The position numbers were made by a program, and so were the translations under genes. DNA of 64,000 bases from contig NZ_JACHEM010000001.1 in assembly GCF_014207445.1 (NCBI RefSeq), forward strand, positions 647,328-711,327, in the 5' to 3' direction. Below are positions 26,753 to 35,450 of the stretch, piece after piece (positions within the stretch are counted from its first letter, which is position 1; each line of letters begins with the position of its first letter). The notes beneath the pieces are model-generated. The model was not told the origin of the DNA, ran no database searches, and saw only the letters and a program-made list of their open reading frames with translations. Source of the DNA: Streptomyces candidus (lineage in GTDB: Bacteria; Actinomycetota; Actinomycetes; Streptomycetales; Streptomycetaceae).

Positions 26753-26900
26753 GCGCACTTCGGGGCCCCTCTTCGCTCCCGGCGGTCGCGGCCCGGCCGA
26801 GGAGTGGCCGCACGTCGGGGCGGTGGGGGCCAGGACGGCGGCAAGGAGGGCTGCGGACAGGCCCACGAGGGCGCAGTGGGGACGCGTGGCGCGGGCGCCG

Positions 26901-28043
26901 TCAGTTGCGGCACAGGAGCAGCAGGGCGCGGTCGTCGTTGACGTCCTTGGCGACGGCTTCGATGAGGTGCCAGGCGGCGCCCTCGAAGCCCGCCGCGACG
27001 TAGCGGTCGGCCTCGCCGGTGAGCCGGTCGACGCCCTCGCTGATGTCCCGGCCGGGGGCTTCCACCAGGCCGTCGGTGAAGAGCATCAGGACGTCGCCGG
27101 GGGCCAGGACGCCCTTCGTGGGGTCGAACTCCGCTCCGTCGTACACACCGAGGAGGGGGCCCTCGCCCGACTTCTCCTCCCAGCGTCCGCTGCCCGCGTG
27201 CAGCTGGAGGGCGGGGAGGTGGCCGGCGGAGAGGAGTTCGTACTCTCCGGTCTCCAGGTCGAGGACGAGGTGGATGGAGGTGGCGAAGCCCTCGTCCCAG
27301 TCCTGGCGCAGCAGGTAGCCGTTGGCGGCGGGCAGGAAGTCGTGGGGCGGCAGGGAGCCGAGGAGGCCGCCGAACGCGCCGGAGAGCAGCAGGGCGCGGG
27401 AGCCCGCGTCCATGCCCTTGCCGGAGACGTCGGTGAGGACCACTTCGAGGGTGCGGCCGCCGTGGCCGGTACGGGCGGCGACGACGAAGTCGCCGGAGAA
27501 GGACTGGCCGCCGGCCGGGCGCAGCGCCATCTCGCTGTGCCAGCCCTTCGGCAGGGCGGGCAGCGCGCTCTGCACCCGGATGCGTTCGCGCAGGTCGAAG
27601 AGCATGGTGCCGCCGCGTCGCCACGGCACGCCGACCCTCGCCCGGAACTGGGCGAGGACCAGGCCGAAGAACCCGCAGGCGGCGACGGTGAGGACGACGC
27701 CGGGGGTGACCCGTGCGGGTCCCTGCGTGTAGGGGCCGAGCACCACGGATTCGACGATCAGCGCGGTCGCCGCCGCCGCGTACAGCCCCAGCAGGCTGGC
27801 CGGGCGGAGCAGCAGGCCGCCCGCGACGATCGGCAGGACCAGCGCGGCCGGGGCGCACCACACCGGCATCGCGATCGTTCCGAGGGCGATGGCGGGGACG
27901 GTCAGGAGCAGGAACGCGAGCGCGATCCAGTCGGAGCCGTCGCCACGGAAGTAGTCGACTCCGGATCTGCGCAGCCCGCCGCGGACCCGGTGCGCGGACT
28001 TGCGCAGCCGGGCCGTGTACGAATCGACTCTCGCGTGGCCCAT
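26901..28043 (-). CDS. PP2C/SpoIIE-type serine/threonine phosphatase, membrane-bound
   Basis: 380 residues from ATG 28043. Three or four membrane segments occupy about 35-135 (DWIALAFLLLTVPAIALG, ALVLPIVAGGLLL, VVLTVAACGFFGLVL). The SpoIIE catalytic domain follows, with metal-binding Asp residues in SFSGDFVV, LTDVSGKGMDAG and LFTDGLVEA. Such enzymes typically dephosphorylate anti-anti-sigma factors, and Streptomyces has dozens. There is no sigma, anti-sigma or STAS gene next to it, so the partner is unknown. It is divergent from the Eis-like gene (106-nt gap). Confidence 0.9.
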   Translation of the reverse strand: MGHARVDSYTARLRKSAHRVRGGLRRSGVDYFRGDGSDWIALAFLLLTVPAIALGTIAMPVWCAPAALVLPIVAGGLLLRPASLLGLYAAAATALIVESVVLGPYTQGPARVTPGVVLTVAACGFFGLVLAQFRARVGVPWRRGGTMLFDLRERIRVQSALPALPKGWHSEMALRPAGGQSFSGDFVVAARTGHGGRTLEVVLTDVSGKGMDAGSRALLLSGAFGGLLGSLPPHDFLPAANGYLLRQDWDEGFATSIHLVLDLETGEYELLSAGHLPALQLHAGSGRWEEKSGEGPLLGVYDGAEFDPTKGVLAPGDVLMLFTDGLVEAPGRDISEGVDRLTGEADRYVAAGFEGAAWHLIEAVAKDVNDDRALLLLCRN

Positions 28044-28149
28044 TGCCGTGGACCTTATCCACCCGCGCGGGCGCCTCGCAGGGGGACCCCTGTGACATCG
28101 CGTTCGAAATGAGTGGCTTGTCATGGTGGGCCGTTGGTAGGCATGGCAT

Positions 28150-29424
28150 ATGACTACGGAACTGCGGACACTGTCTCCGGCCGAGTGGGACGGGTGGTAC
28201 GGGACGCTGGAGCGGGCGTTCGGCGGCCTCGCGGAGAGCGCCGAGGAGCGGGCGCTGTGGCGCGACCTGGCGGAGTTCGACCGGTCGTTGGGCGTGTGGG
28301 ACGGCGAAGCGTGCGTGGGCACCGCGGGTGCGTGCAGCTTCCGGATGTCCGTTCCCGGGGGCGCGCTGGTTCCGGCGGCCGGGGTGACCATGGTCAGCGT
28401 GGCGGCGACGCACCGGCGGCGCGGGGTGCTGACGCGGATGATGCGCCGGCAGTTGGACGACGTGCGGGAGCGGGGCGAGGCCCTCGCGGTCCTCACCGCG
28501 TCGGAGCCGGCGATCTACGGGCGGTTCGGTTACGGCGTGGGGGCGTTCGAGACGCGCGCGGAGATCGACACGGCGCGGGTGCACCTCGCGGTGCCGGACG
28601 GCACGGACGGGGTGCGGCTGCGGTACGCGCCGCTCGACGACGAGACCGTACGGCAGACGTGCGAGGAGATTTACGCGCGTGCCGTCCCGGGCCGTCCGGG
28701 GATGCTGGCGCGGCAGCCGGGCTGGGAGCGGGTCCCGCTGCTGGACCCGGAGATGGACAGGGGCGGTGCGTCGGCGCTCCAGTGCGTGCTGGCCGAGGAC
28801 GCGGACGGCACGGTGCTGGGGTTCGTGCGGTTCCGGGTGCAGCCGCAGTGGGGGCCGGCCGGGGCGGAGGGGGTGGTAGTGCTGGAGGACCTGGAGGTGG
28901 CGGATCCGCGGGTGCCGCGCAGCCCCGGGGCCTCCAAGGACGCGCAGGCGTACGCGGCGCTGCTGCGGTTCCTCTTCGGCATCGACCTGACGTCGGCGCT
29001 GCGGGTCCGCTCGCGGCCGGTGGACGACGCGTGGCAGCATCTGGTGTCCGACGTACGGCGGTGCGCGCCGCGGCAGCGGGACTGGTTGCACGTGCGGCTG
29101 GTGGACGTCGGCGCGGCCCTGGAGGCCCGGACGTACCGGACGCCGGTGGACGTGGTGTTCGAGGTCCAGGACGCGTTCTGCCCGTGGAACGAGGGGCGTT
29201 GGCGGCTGGTCGGCGACGCGAAGGGCGCGGTGTGCTCGCGCACGGCGGACCCGGCGGAGGTGGCTCTGTCGGTTCGGGAGCTGGGTGCGGCCTACTTGGG
29301 CGGGGTGCCGCTCGTTTCGCTGGCGGCGGCCGGGCGGGTGCGGGAGCTGCGCGAGGGGGCGCTGGCGGAGGCGACGGTGGCGTTCGGGTCGGACGTGGCG
29401 CCGTGGCTGCCGCACGGGTTCTGA
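28150..29424 (+). CDS. Eis-like GNAT N-acetyltransferase
   Basis: 424 residues with Eis-type architecture: an N-terminal GNAT domain with the acetyl-CoA loop in VSVAATHRRRGVLTRMMRRQL (about 79-99), a central GNAT-like domain, and a C-terminal SCP2-like domain ending in a free Phe carboxylate (PWLPHGF), which in Eis serves as a catalytic base. Eis enzymes acetylate multiple amines of aminoglycosides or Lys residues. The natural substrate here is unknown. The 3' end overlaps the convergent Nei-type gene by 133 nt. Confidence 0.9.
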   Translation: MTTELRTLSPAEWDGWYGTLERAFGGLAESAEERALWRDLAEFDRSLGVWDGEACVGTAGACSFRMSVPGGALVPAAGVTMVSVAATHRRRGVLTRMMRRQLDDVRERGEALAVLTASEPAIYGRFGYGVGAFETRAEIDTARVHLAVPDGTDGVRLRYAPLDDETVRQTCEEIYARAVPGRPGMLARQPGWERVPLLDPEMDRGGASALQCVLAEDADGTVLGFVRFRVQPQWGPAGAEGVVVLEDLEVADPRVPRSPGASKDAQAYAALLRFLFGIDLTSALRVRSRPVDDAWQHLVSDVRRCAPRQRDWLHVRLVDVGAALEARTYRTPVDVVFEVQDAFCPWNEGRWRLVGDAKGAVCSRTADPAEVALSVRELGAAYLGGVPLVSLAAAGRVRELREGALAEATVAFGSDVAPWLPHGF

Positions 29425-30293
29425 GAGCGGCTCGGCCGGCGGATGGTTTCCGTGAGCGAGGGCCCGGTGGACGGCGGCTGGCAGACGGGGCACCAGAAGA
29501 GGTTGCGGGCGGCGAGGTTGGCGGTACGGACCGGGGTGCCGCACAGGTGGCAGGGCAGGGCGGCACGGCGGTAGACGTACACCTCGCCCCCGTGGTCGTC
29601 CTTGCGCGGCGGGCGCCCCATCGCCTCGGGGAGGTGTTCGGGGCGGACGGTGTCGATGCGGTTGTCGCGCACGCCGTCGCGCATGAGGGCCCGCAGGTCC
29701 TGCCAGATCGCGTCCCACTGGCCGCGCGGGAGGCCGCGGCCGGGGGTGTACGGGTCGATGCCGTGCCGGAAGAGGACTTCGGCACGGTAGACGTTGCCGA
29801 CGCCGGCGACGACGGCCTGGTCCACGAGGAGCCCGGCGATCGTCGTGCGGGACGCGCTGACGCGTTGCCACGCCCGGTCGGGGTCGGCGTCCGCGCGCAG
29901 CGGGTCCGGGCCGAGTCGGTCGTGGATCGCCTGCTTCTCGGGTGCGGTGAGGAGGGCGCAGGCGGTGGGGCCCCGGAGGTCCGCGGAGTGGGTGGGGGTC
30001 GCGAGGCGGAGGCGGATCGTGTCGGCCTTCGCGGGCCGGGCGGCCGCCGAGCGCTCGTCGTCGAAGGTGACCTTCCCGAAGAGTCCCAGGTGGATGTGGA
30101 TCCAGCCGTACGGACCGAAACCGAGGAACAGGTGCTTTCCGTGGGCCTCGGTGGCGGTGAGGGGGTGACCGTCGAGCAGGGCGGCGGACTCGGCGAACTT
30201 GCCCTGGGGGCTGGTCACCTGGAGCGGGGTGCCGGGGGCGAAGCGGACGGAGTACTCGTGCGCGAGGCGGTGGATGGTGTGGCCTTCGGGCAC
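29292..30293 (-). CDS. Fpg/Nei-family DNA glycosylase/AP lyase
   Basis: 333 residues from GTG 30293, with AGGAG 5 nt upstream. After Met removal the catalytic Pro2-Glu3 (MPEGHTIHR) is exposed, as in Nei. The H2TH domain (VVAGVGNVYRAEVLFRHGIDP) and the C-terminal zinc finger (CHLCGTP...LFWCPVC) are intact. It excises oxidised bases. Normally the protein ends shortly after the second CxxC. Here ~55 extra residues rich in Ser/Pro/Thr follow, because no stop occurs until 29292, well inside the antisense of the Eis-like gene. The extension is probably unstructured. Confidence 0.9.
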   Translation of the reverse strand: MPEGHTIHRLAHEYSVRFAPGTPLQVTSPQGKFAESAALLDGHPLTATEAHGKHLFLGFGPYGWIHIHLGLFGKVTFDDERSAAARPAKADTIRLRLATPTHSADLRGPTACALLTAPEKQAIHDRLGPDPLRADADPDRAWQRVSASRTTIAGLLVDQAVVAGVGNVYRAEVLFRHGIDPYTPGRGLPRGQWDAIWQDLRALMRDGVRDNRIDTVRPEHLPEAMGRPPRKDDHGGEVYVYRRAALPCHLCGTPVRTANLAARNLFWCPVCQPPSTGPSLTETIRRPSRSQNPCGSHGATSDPNATVASASAPSRSSRTRPAAASETSGTPPK

Positions 30294-30680
30294 GGGAACT
30301 CCTGCGGGGGCGGGGCGGGTCGTAGGGGTTGTCACGCCCAGGGGGGTGTGGGCGGCCGGGTGCGGCACGAGGGTGCGGGCCCGGCGGGGGCGCGGTGCGG
30401 CGCGGGGGCAGGGTGCGACGCGGGGCACGCCTGCGGCGGACGGCGGTGGTGGCTGCGGGCAGGGGCGGTGACGGCGGTGGGTGGCCGTCGGCCCGCTCCC
30501 GCCGGTTTCCGCGGTGTTCCGCGGTGTTCCGCGGTGTTCCGCGGCTTCCCAGGCGTTCGCGCAGGTGCCCGCGCGGTTCGCGGCAGGCGGGTCCGGTGTG
30601 CGGGCGCAGGGCGCGACAAGCCCTGTGCCCGCAGCAGCGGGACGGGCCGGGGACGCATCCCCGCGCCCGTCCGCGCCGGG
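30294..30680. other. 387-nt gap with a 10-bp tandem repeat
   Basis: No gene supported between rpiB and the Nei-type gene. GC-rich throughout. Three exact copies of GCGGTGTTCC occupy 30511-30540, with one degenerate copy on each side. The Nei-type promoter should lie in the left part. Confidence 0.5.
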
Positions 30681-31169
30681 TCAGTCCTGCTGCGGGTGGT
30701 GGGCCGGGACCGGCGGGAGGGCGCCGGTGGTCTCGTACTCCGACAGCATCTCGATGCGGCGCGTGTGGCGTGCCTCGTTCGAGTACGGGGTGGAGAGGAA
30801 GATCTCGACGAACTTCACCGCCTCCGCCTCGGTGTGCATGCGCCCACCGATGGAGATGACGTTCGCGTTGTTGTGCTCGCGGCCGAGGGCGGCCGTCTGC
30901 TCGCTCCAGGCGAGGGCGGCCCGTACGCCCTTGACCTTGTTGGCGGCGATCTGCTCCCCGTTGCCGGAGCCGCCGATCACGATGCCGAGCGAGTCGGGGT
31001 CGGCGGCCGTCCGCTCGGCGGCACGCAGGCAGAACGGCGGGTAGTCGTCCTGGGCGTCGTAGAGGTGGGGACCACAGTCGACGGGCTCGTGGCCGTGGGC
31101 CTTGAGCCATTCCACGAGGTGGTTCTTGAGTTCGTATCCGGCATGGTCGGAACCGAGGTACACGCGCAT
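30681..31169 (-). CDS. rpiB: Ribose-5-phosphate isomerase B
   Basis: 162 residues from ATG 31169 (MRVYLGSDHAGYELK). Motifs of the RpiB/LacAB family are visible: SDHAGYE, DYPPFC with an active-site Cys, and GGSGNGEQIAANKVKGVRAA. It interconverts ribulose-5-P and ribose-5-P in the pentose phosphate pathway. The frame upstream of the ATG continues to 31280 but has no homology. It is the only RpiB-type gene in the window and is divergent from the permease at 31417. Confidence 0.95.
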   Translation of the reverse strand: MRVYLGSDHAGYELKNHLVEWLKAHGHEPVDCGPHLYDAQDDYPPFCLRAAERTAADPDSLGIVIGGSGNGEQIAANKVKGVRAALAWSEQTAALGREHNNANVISIGGRMHTEAEAVKFVEIFLSTPYSNEARHTRRIEMLSEYETTGALPPVPAHHPQQD

Positions 31170-31416
31170 GGTCGAAGTGTGGCACGGGGCGGTCCGGGTA
31201 AGCGGGACCGGGGTGAGGACCGAAGTCCCCCGACATTCGACGCGCACCGGGACGTACGCCCCGGACTTTCGTCCGCACAACGAAACGGAACCCCATTTTC
31301 CGATTCGTTCGGAGCTCCGTTTGAATGCGGGGGCTCGCCCACCGGACGGATGAGCCGGGCATCAGGACCCCGTGGCCCGATGACGTGCCCGAATGATGAG
31401 CGAATGAGGTTTGTGC

Positions 31417-32970
31417 ATGAGCGCGCACCCGACCCAGTTGGTGAAACCGGACCCGGAACGGGACACCCCGTCCGGCGGCGGCAGCGAGGGGAGCGGCGGA
31501 AACGGCGACAGCGGTGGCCTGCAGGCCGGACTGAAGAACCGTCACCTCTCCATGATCGCCATCGGCGGCGTGATCGGCGCCGGACTGTTCGTCGGCTCCG
31601 GGGCGGGCATCGCCGCCGCCGGGCCCGCGATCCTGCTGTCGTACGCCCTCGTCGGCGTGATGGTCGTCTTCGTGATGCGGATGCTCGGCGAGATGGCCGC
31701 GGCCCGGCCGTCCTCCGGCTCCTTCTCCGCCTACGCCGACCAGGCGCTGGGCCGCTGGGCCGGGTTCTCGATCGGCTGGCTGTACTGGTTCTTCTGGGTC
31801 GTGGTGCTGGCCGTCGAGGCGACCGCGGGCGCGAAGATCCTGGAGAGCTGGATACCGGCGGTGCCGCAGTGGGGCTGGGCACTGATCGTCATGCTCGTGC
31901 TCACGGCGACGAACCTGGCCTCGGTCTCCTCGTACGGCGAGTTCGAGTTCTGGTTCGCGGGGATCAAGGTCGTGGCGATCGGCGCGTTCATCGTGATCGG
32001 TCTGCTGGCGGTCTTCGGCCTGCTGCCGGGCTCGGACAACCCGGGTGCGGGATTCGCGCACCTCACCGATGCCGGGGGCTTCTTCCCCCAGGGGTACGGG
32101 GCGATCCTGACCGGCGTCCTGATGGTCGTCTTCTCGTTCATGGGGTCCGAGATCGTCACCCTCGCCGCCGGTGAGTCGCAGGACCCGCAGCGCGCGGTCA
32201 CCAAGGCCACCAACAGCGTCATCTGGCGCATCGGCATCTTCTACCTCGGCTCGATCCTCGTCGTGCTGACGCTGCTGCCGTGGAACGACAAGTCGCTGGT
32301 CGCCGAGGGCGGTTCGTACGTGGCGGCACTGAACTCCATCGGTATCCCGCACGCGGGCCAGATCATGAACGTGATCGTGCTGACGGCCGTGCTGTCCTGC
32401 CTCAACTCGGGCCTGTACACCGCCTCCCGGATGGCCTTCTCGCTGGGCCGGCGGGGCGACGCGCCGCGCTCGTTCACCAGGGTCAGCAAGTCCGGTGTGC
32501 CGCAGGTCGCGATCCTGTCGTCCGTCGTCTTCGGATTCCTCGCCGTCTTCTTCAACTACATGTGGCCGGACACGGTCTTCCAGTTCCTGCTCAACGCCTC
32601 GGGTGCGGTCGCGCTGTTCGTGTGGCTGGTCATCTGTTTCACGCAGCTGCGGATGCGCGGGATGATCCTGCGCGAGGACCCGTCCAAGCTGGTCGTGCGG
32701 ATGTGGCTCTTCCCGTACCTGACCTGGGCGACCATCGCGATGATCTCGTTCGTGCTGGTGTACATGCTGACCGACGACACGGGCCGCACCCAGGTGCTGC
32801 TGTCCCTGATGGTGGCGGCGCTGGTCGTGGGCTTCTCGCTGGTACGGGAAGCCGTGCAGAAGCGGAACGGGACGCTGCCGGCGCGGGTGGCGGGGGCACG
32901 GGTGCGCACGCCGGCCCCGTCGGCCGGTTCCGCTCGGAGCGGCAGGGACGACTCCGTCACCCGCCCGTAG
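31417..32970 (+). CDS. Amino-acid permease 1 (APC superfamily, AAT/GABA-permease type)
   Basis: 517 residues from ATG 31417. A ~45-residue hydrophilic, Gly/Ser-rich lead precedes 12 membrane segments. The first segment carries the substrate-binding signature [13 protein letters not shown], and the family stretch [13 protein letters not shown] is present. The C-terminal ~40 residues are basic and disordered. It should import amino acids or GABA by proton symport; specificity cannot be read from the sequence. It is the first of three paralogues within 5.5 kb. Confidence 0.92.
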   Translation: MSAHPTQLVKPDPERDTPSGGGSEGSGGNGDSGGLQAGLKNRHLSMIAIGGVIGAGLFVGSGAGIAAAGPAILLSYALVGVMVVFVMRMLGEMAAARPSSGSFSAYADQALGRWAGFSIGWLYWFFWVVVLAVEATAGAKILESWIPAVPQWGWALIVMLVLTATNLASVSSYGEFEFWFAGIKVVAIGAFIVIGLLAVFGLLPGSDNPGAGFAHLTDAGGFFPQGYGAILTGVLMVVFSFMGSEIVTLAAGESQDPQRAVTKATNSVIWRIGIFYLGSILVVLTLLPWNDKSLVAEGGSYVAALNSIGIPHAGQIMNVIVLTAVLSCLNSGLYTASRMAFSLGRRGDAPRSFTRVSKSGVPQVAILSSVVFGFLAVFFNYMWPDTVFQFLLNASGAVALFVWLVICFTQLRMRGMILREDPSKLVVRMWLFPYLTWATIAMISFVLVYMLTDDTGRTQVLLSLMVAALVVGFSLVREAVQKRNGTLPARVAGARVRTPAPSAGSARSGRDDSVTRP

Positions 32971-32999
32971 GAACGGAGGGCCTGCGCCCGTGACCGCGA

Positions 33000-33029
33000 G
33001 AGGGGCCCCTGGTGAACCAGGGGCCCCTC
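33000..33029. terminator. Bidirectional terminator between permease 1 and bioY
   Basis: Near-perfect inverted repeat, 14 nt each arm (33000-33013 with 33016-33029), in the convergent gap. Confidence 0.8.
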
Positions 33030-33055
33030 GGTGCGGTGACAGGGGTCGTGCGTAC

Positions 33056-33640
33056 TCAGCCCTTGCGGCCGGCGAGCTTCCACGCCGTGGGCAGGGCGCC
33101 CATGGCCAGGGCGGCCTTCAGAGCGTCGCCGATGAGGAAGGGAACGACGCCCGCCGCGAGCGCCGCACCGAGGCCCATGCCGGTGGCGGCCATCAGGTAC
33201 GGGACGCCGACGGCGTAGATGATCACCGATCCGACGGCCATGGTGCCCGCGGTCCGCAGCACCGAACGGTCGCCGCCGCGGCGGGCCAGGGCGCCCACGG
33301 CGGTGGCGGCGAGCAGCATGCCGATGACGTAGCCGAAGGACGCGCCGCCCGCACCCGAGGTACCGGACTGGAACCACGGCACGCCCGCCATGCCCACCAG
33401 CGCGTACAGGGCGAGGGACAGGAAGCCGCGGCGCGCGCCGAAGGCCGTGCCGACGAGCAGCGCGGCGAAGGTCTGGCCGGTCACCGGCACCGGGGAGCCC
33501 GGTACGGGCACGGCCAGCTGGGCCGCGATGCCGGTGAGCGCCGCGCCGCCGACGACGAGCGCGATGTCTCGTACACGGGTCGCCGGCAGCAGGTCGGCAA
33601 GGACCGCGCCGGGGCGGGTGGTTACGGCAGCAGTGCTCAT
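33056..33640 (-). CDS. bioY: Biotin transporter BioY
   Basis: 194 residues from ATG 33640, with GGAG 6 nt upstream. Six hydrophobic segments. The BioY signatures PVPGSPVPVTGQTFAALLVG and FLSLALYALVGMAGVPWF are present. BioY is the biotin-binding S component of an ECF transporter, or acts alone. No bioMN (ecfA/ecfT) genes follow, so energising subunits must be shared or absent. It sits on the opposite strand between two amino-acid permease genes. Confidence 0.95.
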   Translation of the reverse strand: MSTAAVTTRPGAVLADLLPATRVRDIALVVGGAALTGIAAQLAVPVPGSPVPVTGQTFAALLVGTAFGARRGFLSLALYALVGMAGVPWFQSGTSGAGGASFGYVIGMLLAATAVGALARRGGDRSVLRTAGTMAVGSVIIYAVGVPYLMAATGMGLGAALAAGVVPFLIGDALKAALAMGALPTAWKLAGRKG

Positions 33641-33682
33641 CGGTACTCCGCAGGAGAGAGGGACGGTGGGGGAACAGGGCGA

Positions 33683-33702
33683 CGTTAGCCCAGCGGTTAA
33701 CG
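33683..33702. promoter_or_regulatory. Inverted repeat upstream of bioY
   Basis: CGTTA-N10-TAACG, 43 nt upstream of the bioY start, in an A/T-richer patch (GGTTAACGCTCGATCACC). It is a candidate operator for a biotin regulator such as BioQ or BirA, but I cannot match it to a known consensus. Confidence 0.3.
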
Positions 33703-33924
33703 CTCGATCACCCTAGAGGGCCGACAAAGCGGGGAACAGAGGGTTGGTGGGGTTCACACAAAGAGGCCTGGACGACGGCCGCGCGGCGTGATGCGCGTCA
33801 CTGGCAGCTCAGAGAGTTAGGTCCCTTTTGCGCGCCGGGGGCGCGGAGGGCGACACTGTGGGGTCCCGCCAAATTCCCGCGACCGTGCGGTCCGCCTGCA
33901 CGGTCCTTCGAGAGTACGAGCGCC

Positions 33925-35307
33925 ATGCACGACCAGCAGCTCCGCACGTCCGGTCCGACGGAGCCCCTGTCCGGGGGGCTCAAGCAGCGGCATCTCACCA
34001 TGCTGGGCCTGGGCGGGGTGATCGGCGCCGGTCTGTTCGTGGGTTCGGGGGCCGGCATCGCCGTCGCGGGGCCCGGCATCGTCCTGTCGTACCTGATCGC
34101 GGGGACCATCGCGATGCTGGTGATGCGGATGCTCGGGGAGATGTCGTCGGCGATGCCCGCGTCGGGGTCGTTCTCGGTGCACGCGGAGCGGGCGCTGGGG
34201 CGGTGGGCCGGGTTCAGCGTGGGCTGGCTGTACTGGTTCCTGCTGGTGGTCGTGCTGGCCGTCGAGGCGACGGGGGCGGCGAAGATCGCCAACGGGTGGG
34301 TGCCGGGGGTCCCGCAGTGGGCGTGGGTGCTGGTCTTCATGGTGGTCTTCACGGTCGCCAACCTGGCCGCGGTGAAGAACTTCGGCGAGTTCGAGTTCTG
34401 GTTCGCGGCGCTGAAGGTGGGCGCGATCGTCCTGTTCCTCGCGCTGGGGCTGCTCGCGGTCTTCGGGGTGCTCCCCGACACCGACCCGGTGGGCATGGCG
34501 AACCTGACCGGAGAGGGCGGCTTCCTGCCCAACGGCTGGGCGGGGGTGGTCTCCGGTGTCCTCGCCGTCGTCTTCGCGTTCGGCGGCCTGGAGGTCGTCA
34601 CCATCGCCGCGGCCGAGACGGACGACCCGGCCCGCGCGGTGGGGCGTGCCGTGCGCAGCGCGTTCTTCCGCATCCTCTTCTTCTACGTCGGTTCGATGCT
34701 GGTCATCGTGACCCTGCTGCCGTGGAACTCGATGACGCCGGGTCTGAGTCCGTACGTGGCGGTCCTCGACCGCATCGGCGTGCCCTCGGCCGGCACCGTC
34801 ATGAACATCGTCGTCTTCGTCGCCCTGCTGTCCGCGCTGAACGCCAACCTCTACGGCTCGTCCCGGATGGTCTTCTCGCTGGCCGGGCGCGGCGAGGCTC
34901 CGCGGGGGCTGCTGGCGACCAGCCCCGGCGGGGTGCCGCGCCGCGCGGTCCTCGCCTCGGTCGCGTTCGGCTTCGTCTCGGTCGTCCTCAATCTCCTGTG
35001 GCCCGACACGGTCTTCCTCTACATGCTCAACGCGGTGGGCGCGGTCCTGCTCTTCGTGTGGGGCCTGATCGCCGTCTCGCAGCTGCGGCTGCGCCGCCGG
35101 ATCGAGCGCGAGACGCCCGAGCGGCTGACGCTGCGGATGTGGGCGTTCCCGTACCTGACGTGGGCGGCGCTGGCGGCGATGGGCGCCGTGCTCGTCCTGA
35201 TGCTGCTCGACGACACGGCCCGGCCGCAGCTGCTGTGGTCGGCGGGGGCGACAGCGCTGGTACTGCTGGTGTCCCTGGTGCGGGAGATGCGCGCGAGGCG
35301 TGCGTAG
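33925..35307 (+). CDS. Amino-acid permease 2 (APC superfamily, AAT type)
   Basis: 460 residues from ATG 33925. A short N-terminal lead (HDQQLRTSGPTEPLSGGLKQRH) precedes 12 membrane segments, with [20 protein letters not shown] and [19 protein letters not shown]. Closely related to permeases 1 and 3. The ribosome site is weak (GAG about 9 nt upstream). It is divergent from bioY (284-nt gap) and probably monocistronic. Confidence 0.92.
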   Translation: MHDQQLRTSGPTEPLSGGLKQRHLTMLGLGGVIGAGLFVGSGAGIAVAGPGIVLSYLIAGTIAMLVMRMLGEMSSAMPASGSFSVHAERALGRWAGFSVGWLYWFLLVVVLAVEATGAAKIANGWVPGVPQWAWVLVFMVVFTVANLAAVKNFGEFEFWFAALKVGAIVLFLALGLLAVFGVLPDTDPVGMANLTGEGGFLPNGWAGVVSGVLAVVFAFGGLEVVTIAAAETDDPARAVGRAVRSAFFRILFFYVGSMLVIVTLLPWNSMTPGLSPYVAVLDRIGVPSAGTVMNIVVFVALLSALNANLYGSSRMVFSLAGRGEAPRGLLATSPGGVPRRAVLASVAFGFVSVVLNLLWPDTVFLYMLNAVGAVLLFVWGLIAVSQLRLRRRIERETPERLTLRMWAFPYLTWAALAAMGAVLVLMLLDDTARPQLLWSAGATALVLLVSLVREMRARRA

Positions 35308-35450
35308 TTCCGGAGCGTGGCGTGCCGGAAAATTCACGGTGTGTGAGCGTGGTGTCCGTATAGCGGTCCGCGGTTCCCTCCGAGCGGTGCGGACATGAGA
35401 CTGGGCCATTCTTTGGCTTCCCGTCTCAGCTAGTGAACAAAGGCACGCCC

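Noticed and set aside
26452..32352. A minus-strand frame open for nearly 2000 codons across six genes
   Set aside because: It runs antisense or out of frame through several well-supported genes and intergenic DNA, with Arg/Pro/Gly-rich nonsense protein. Long open shadow frames are normal at this GC content.
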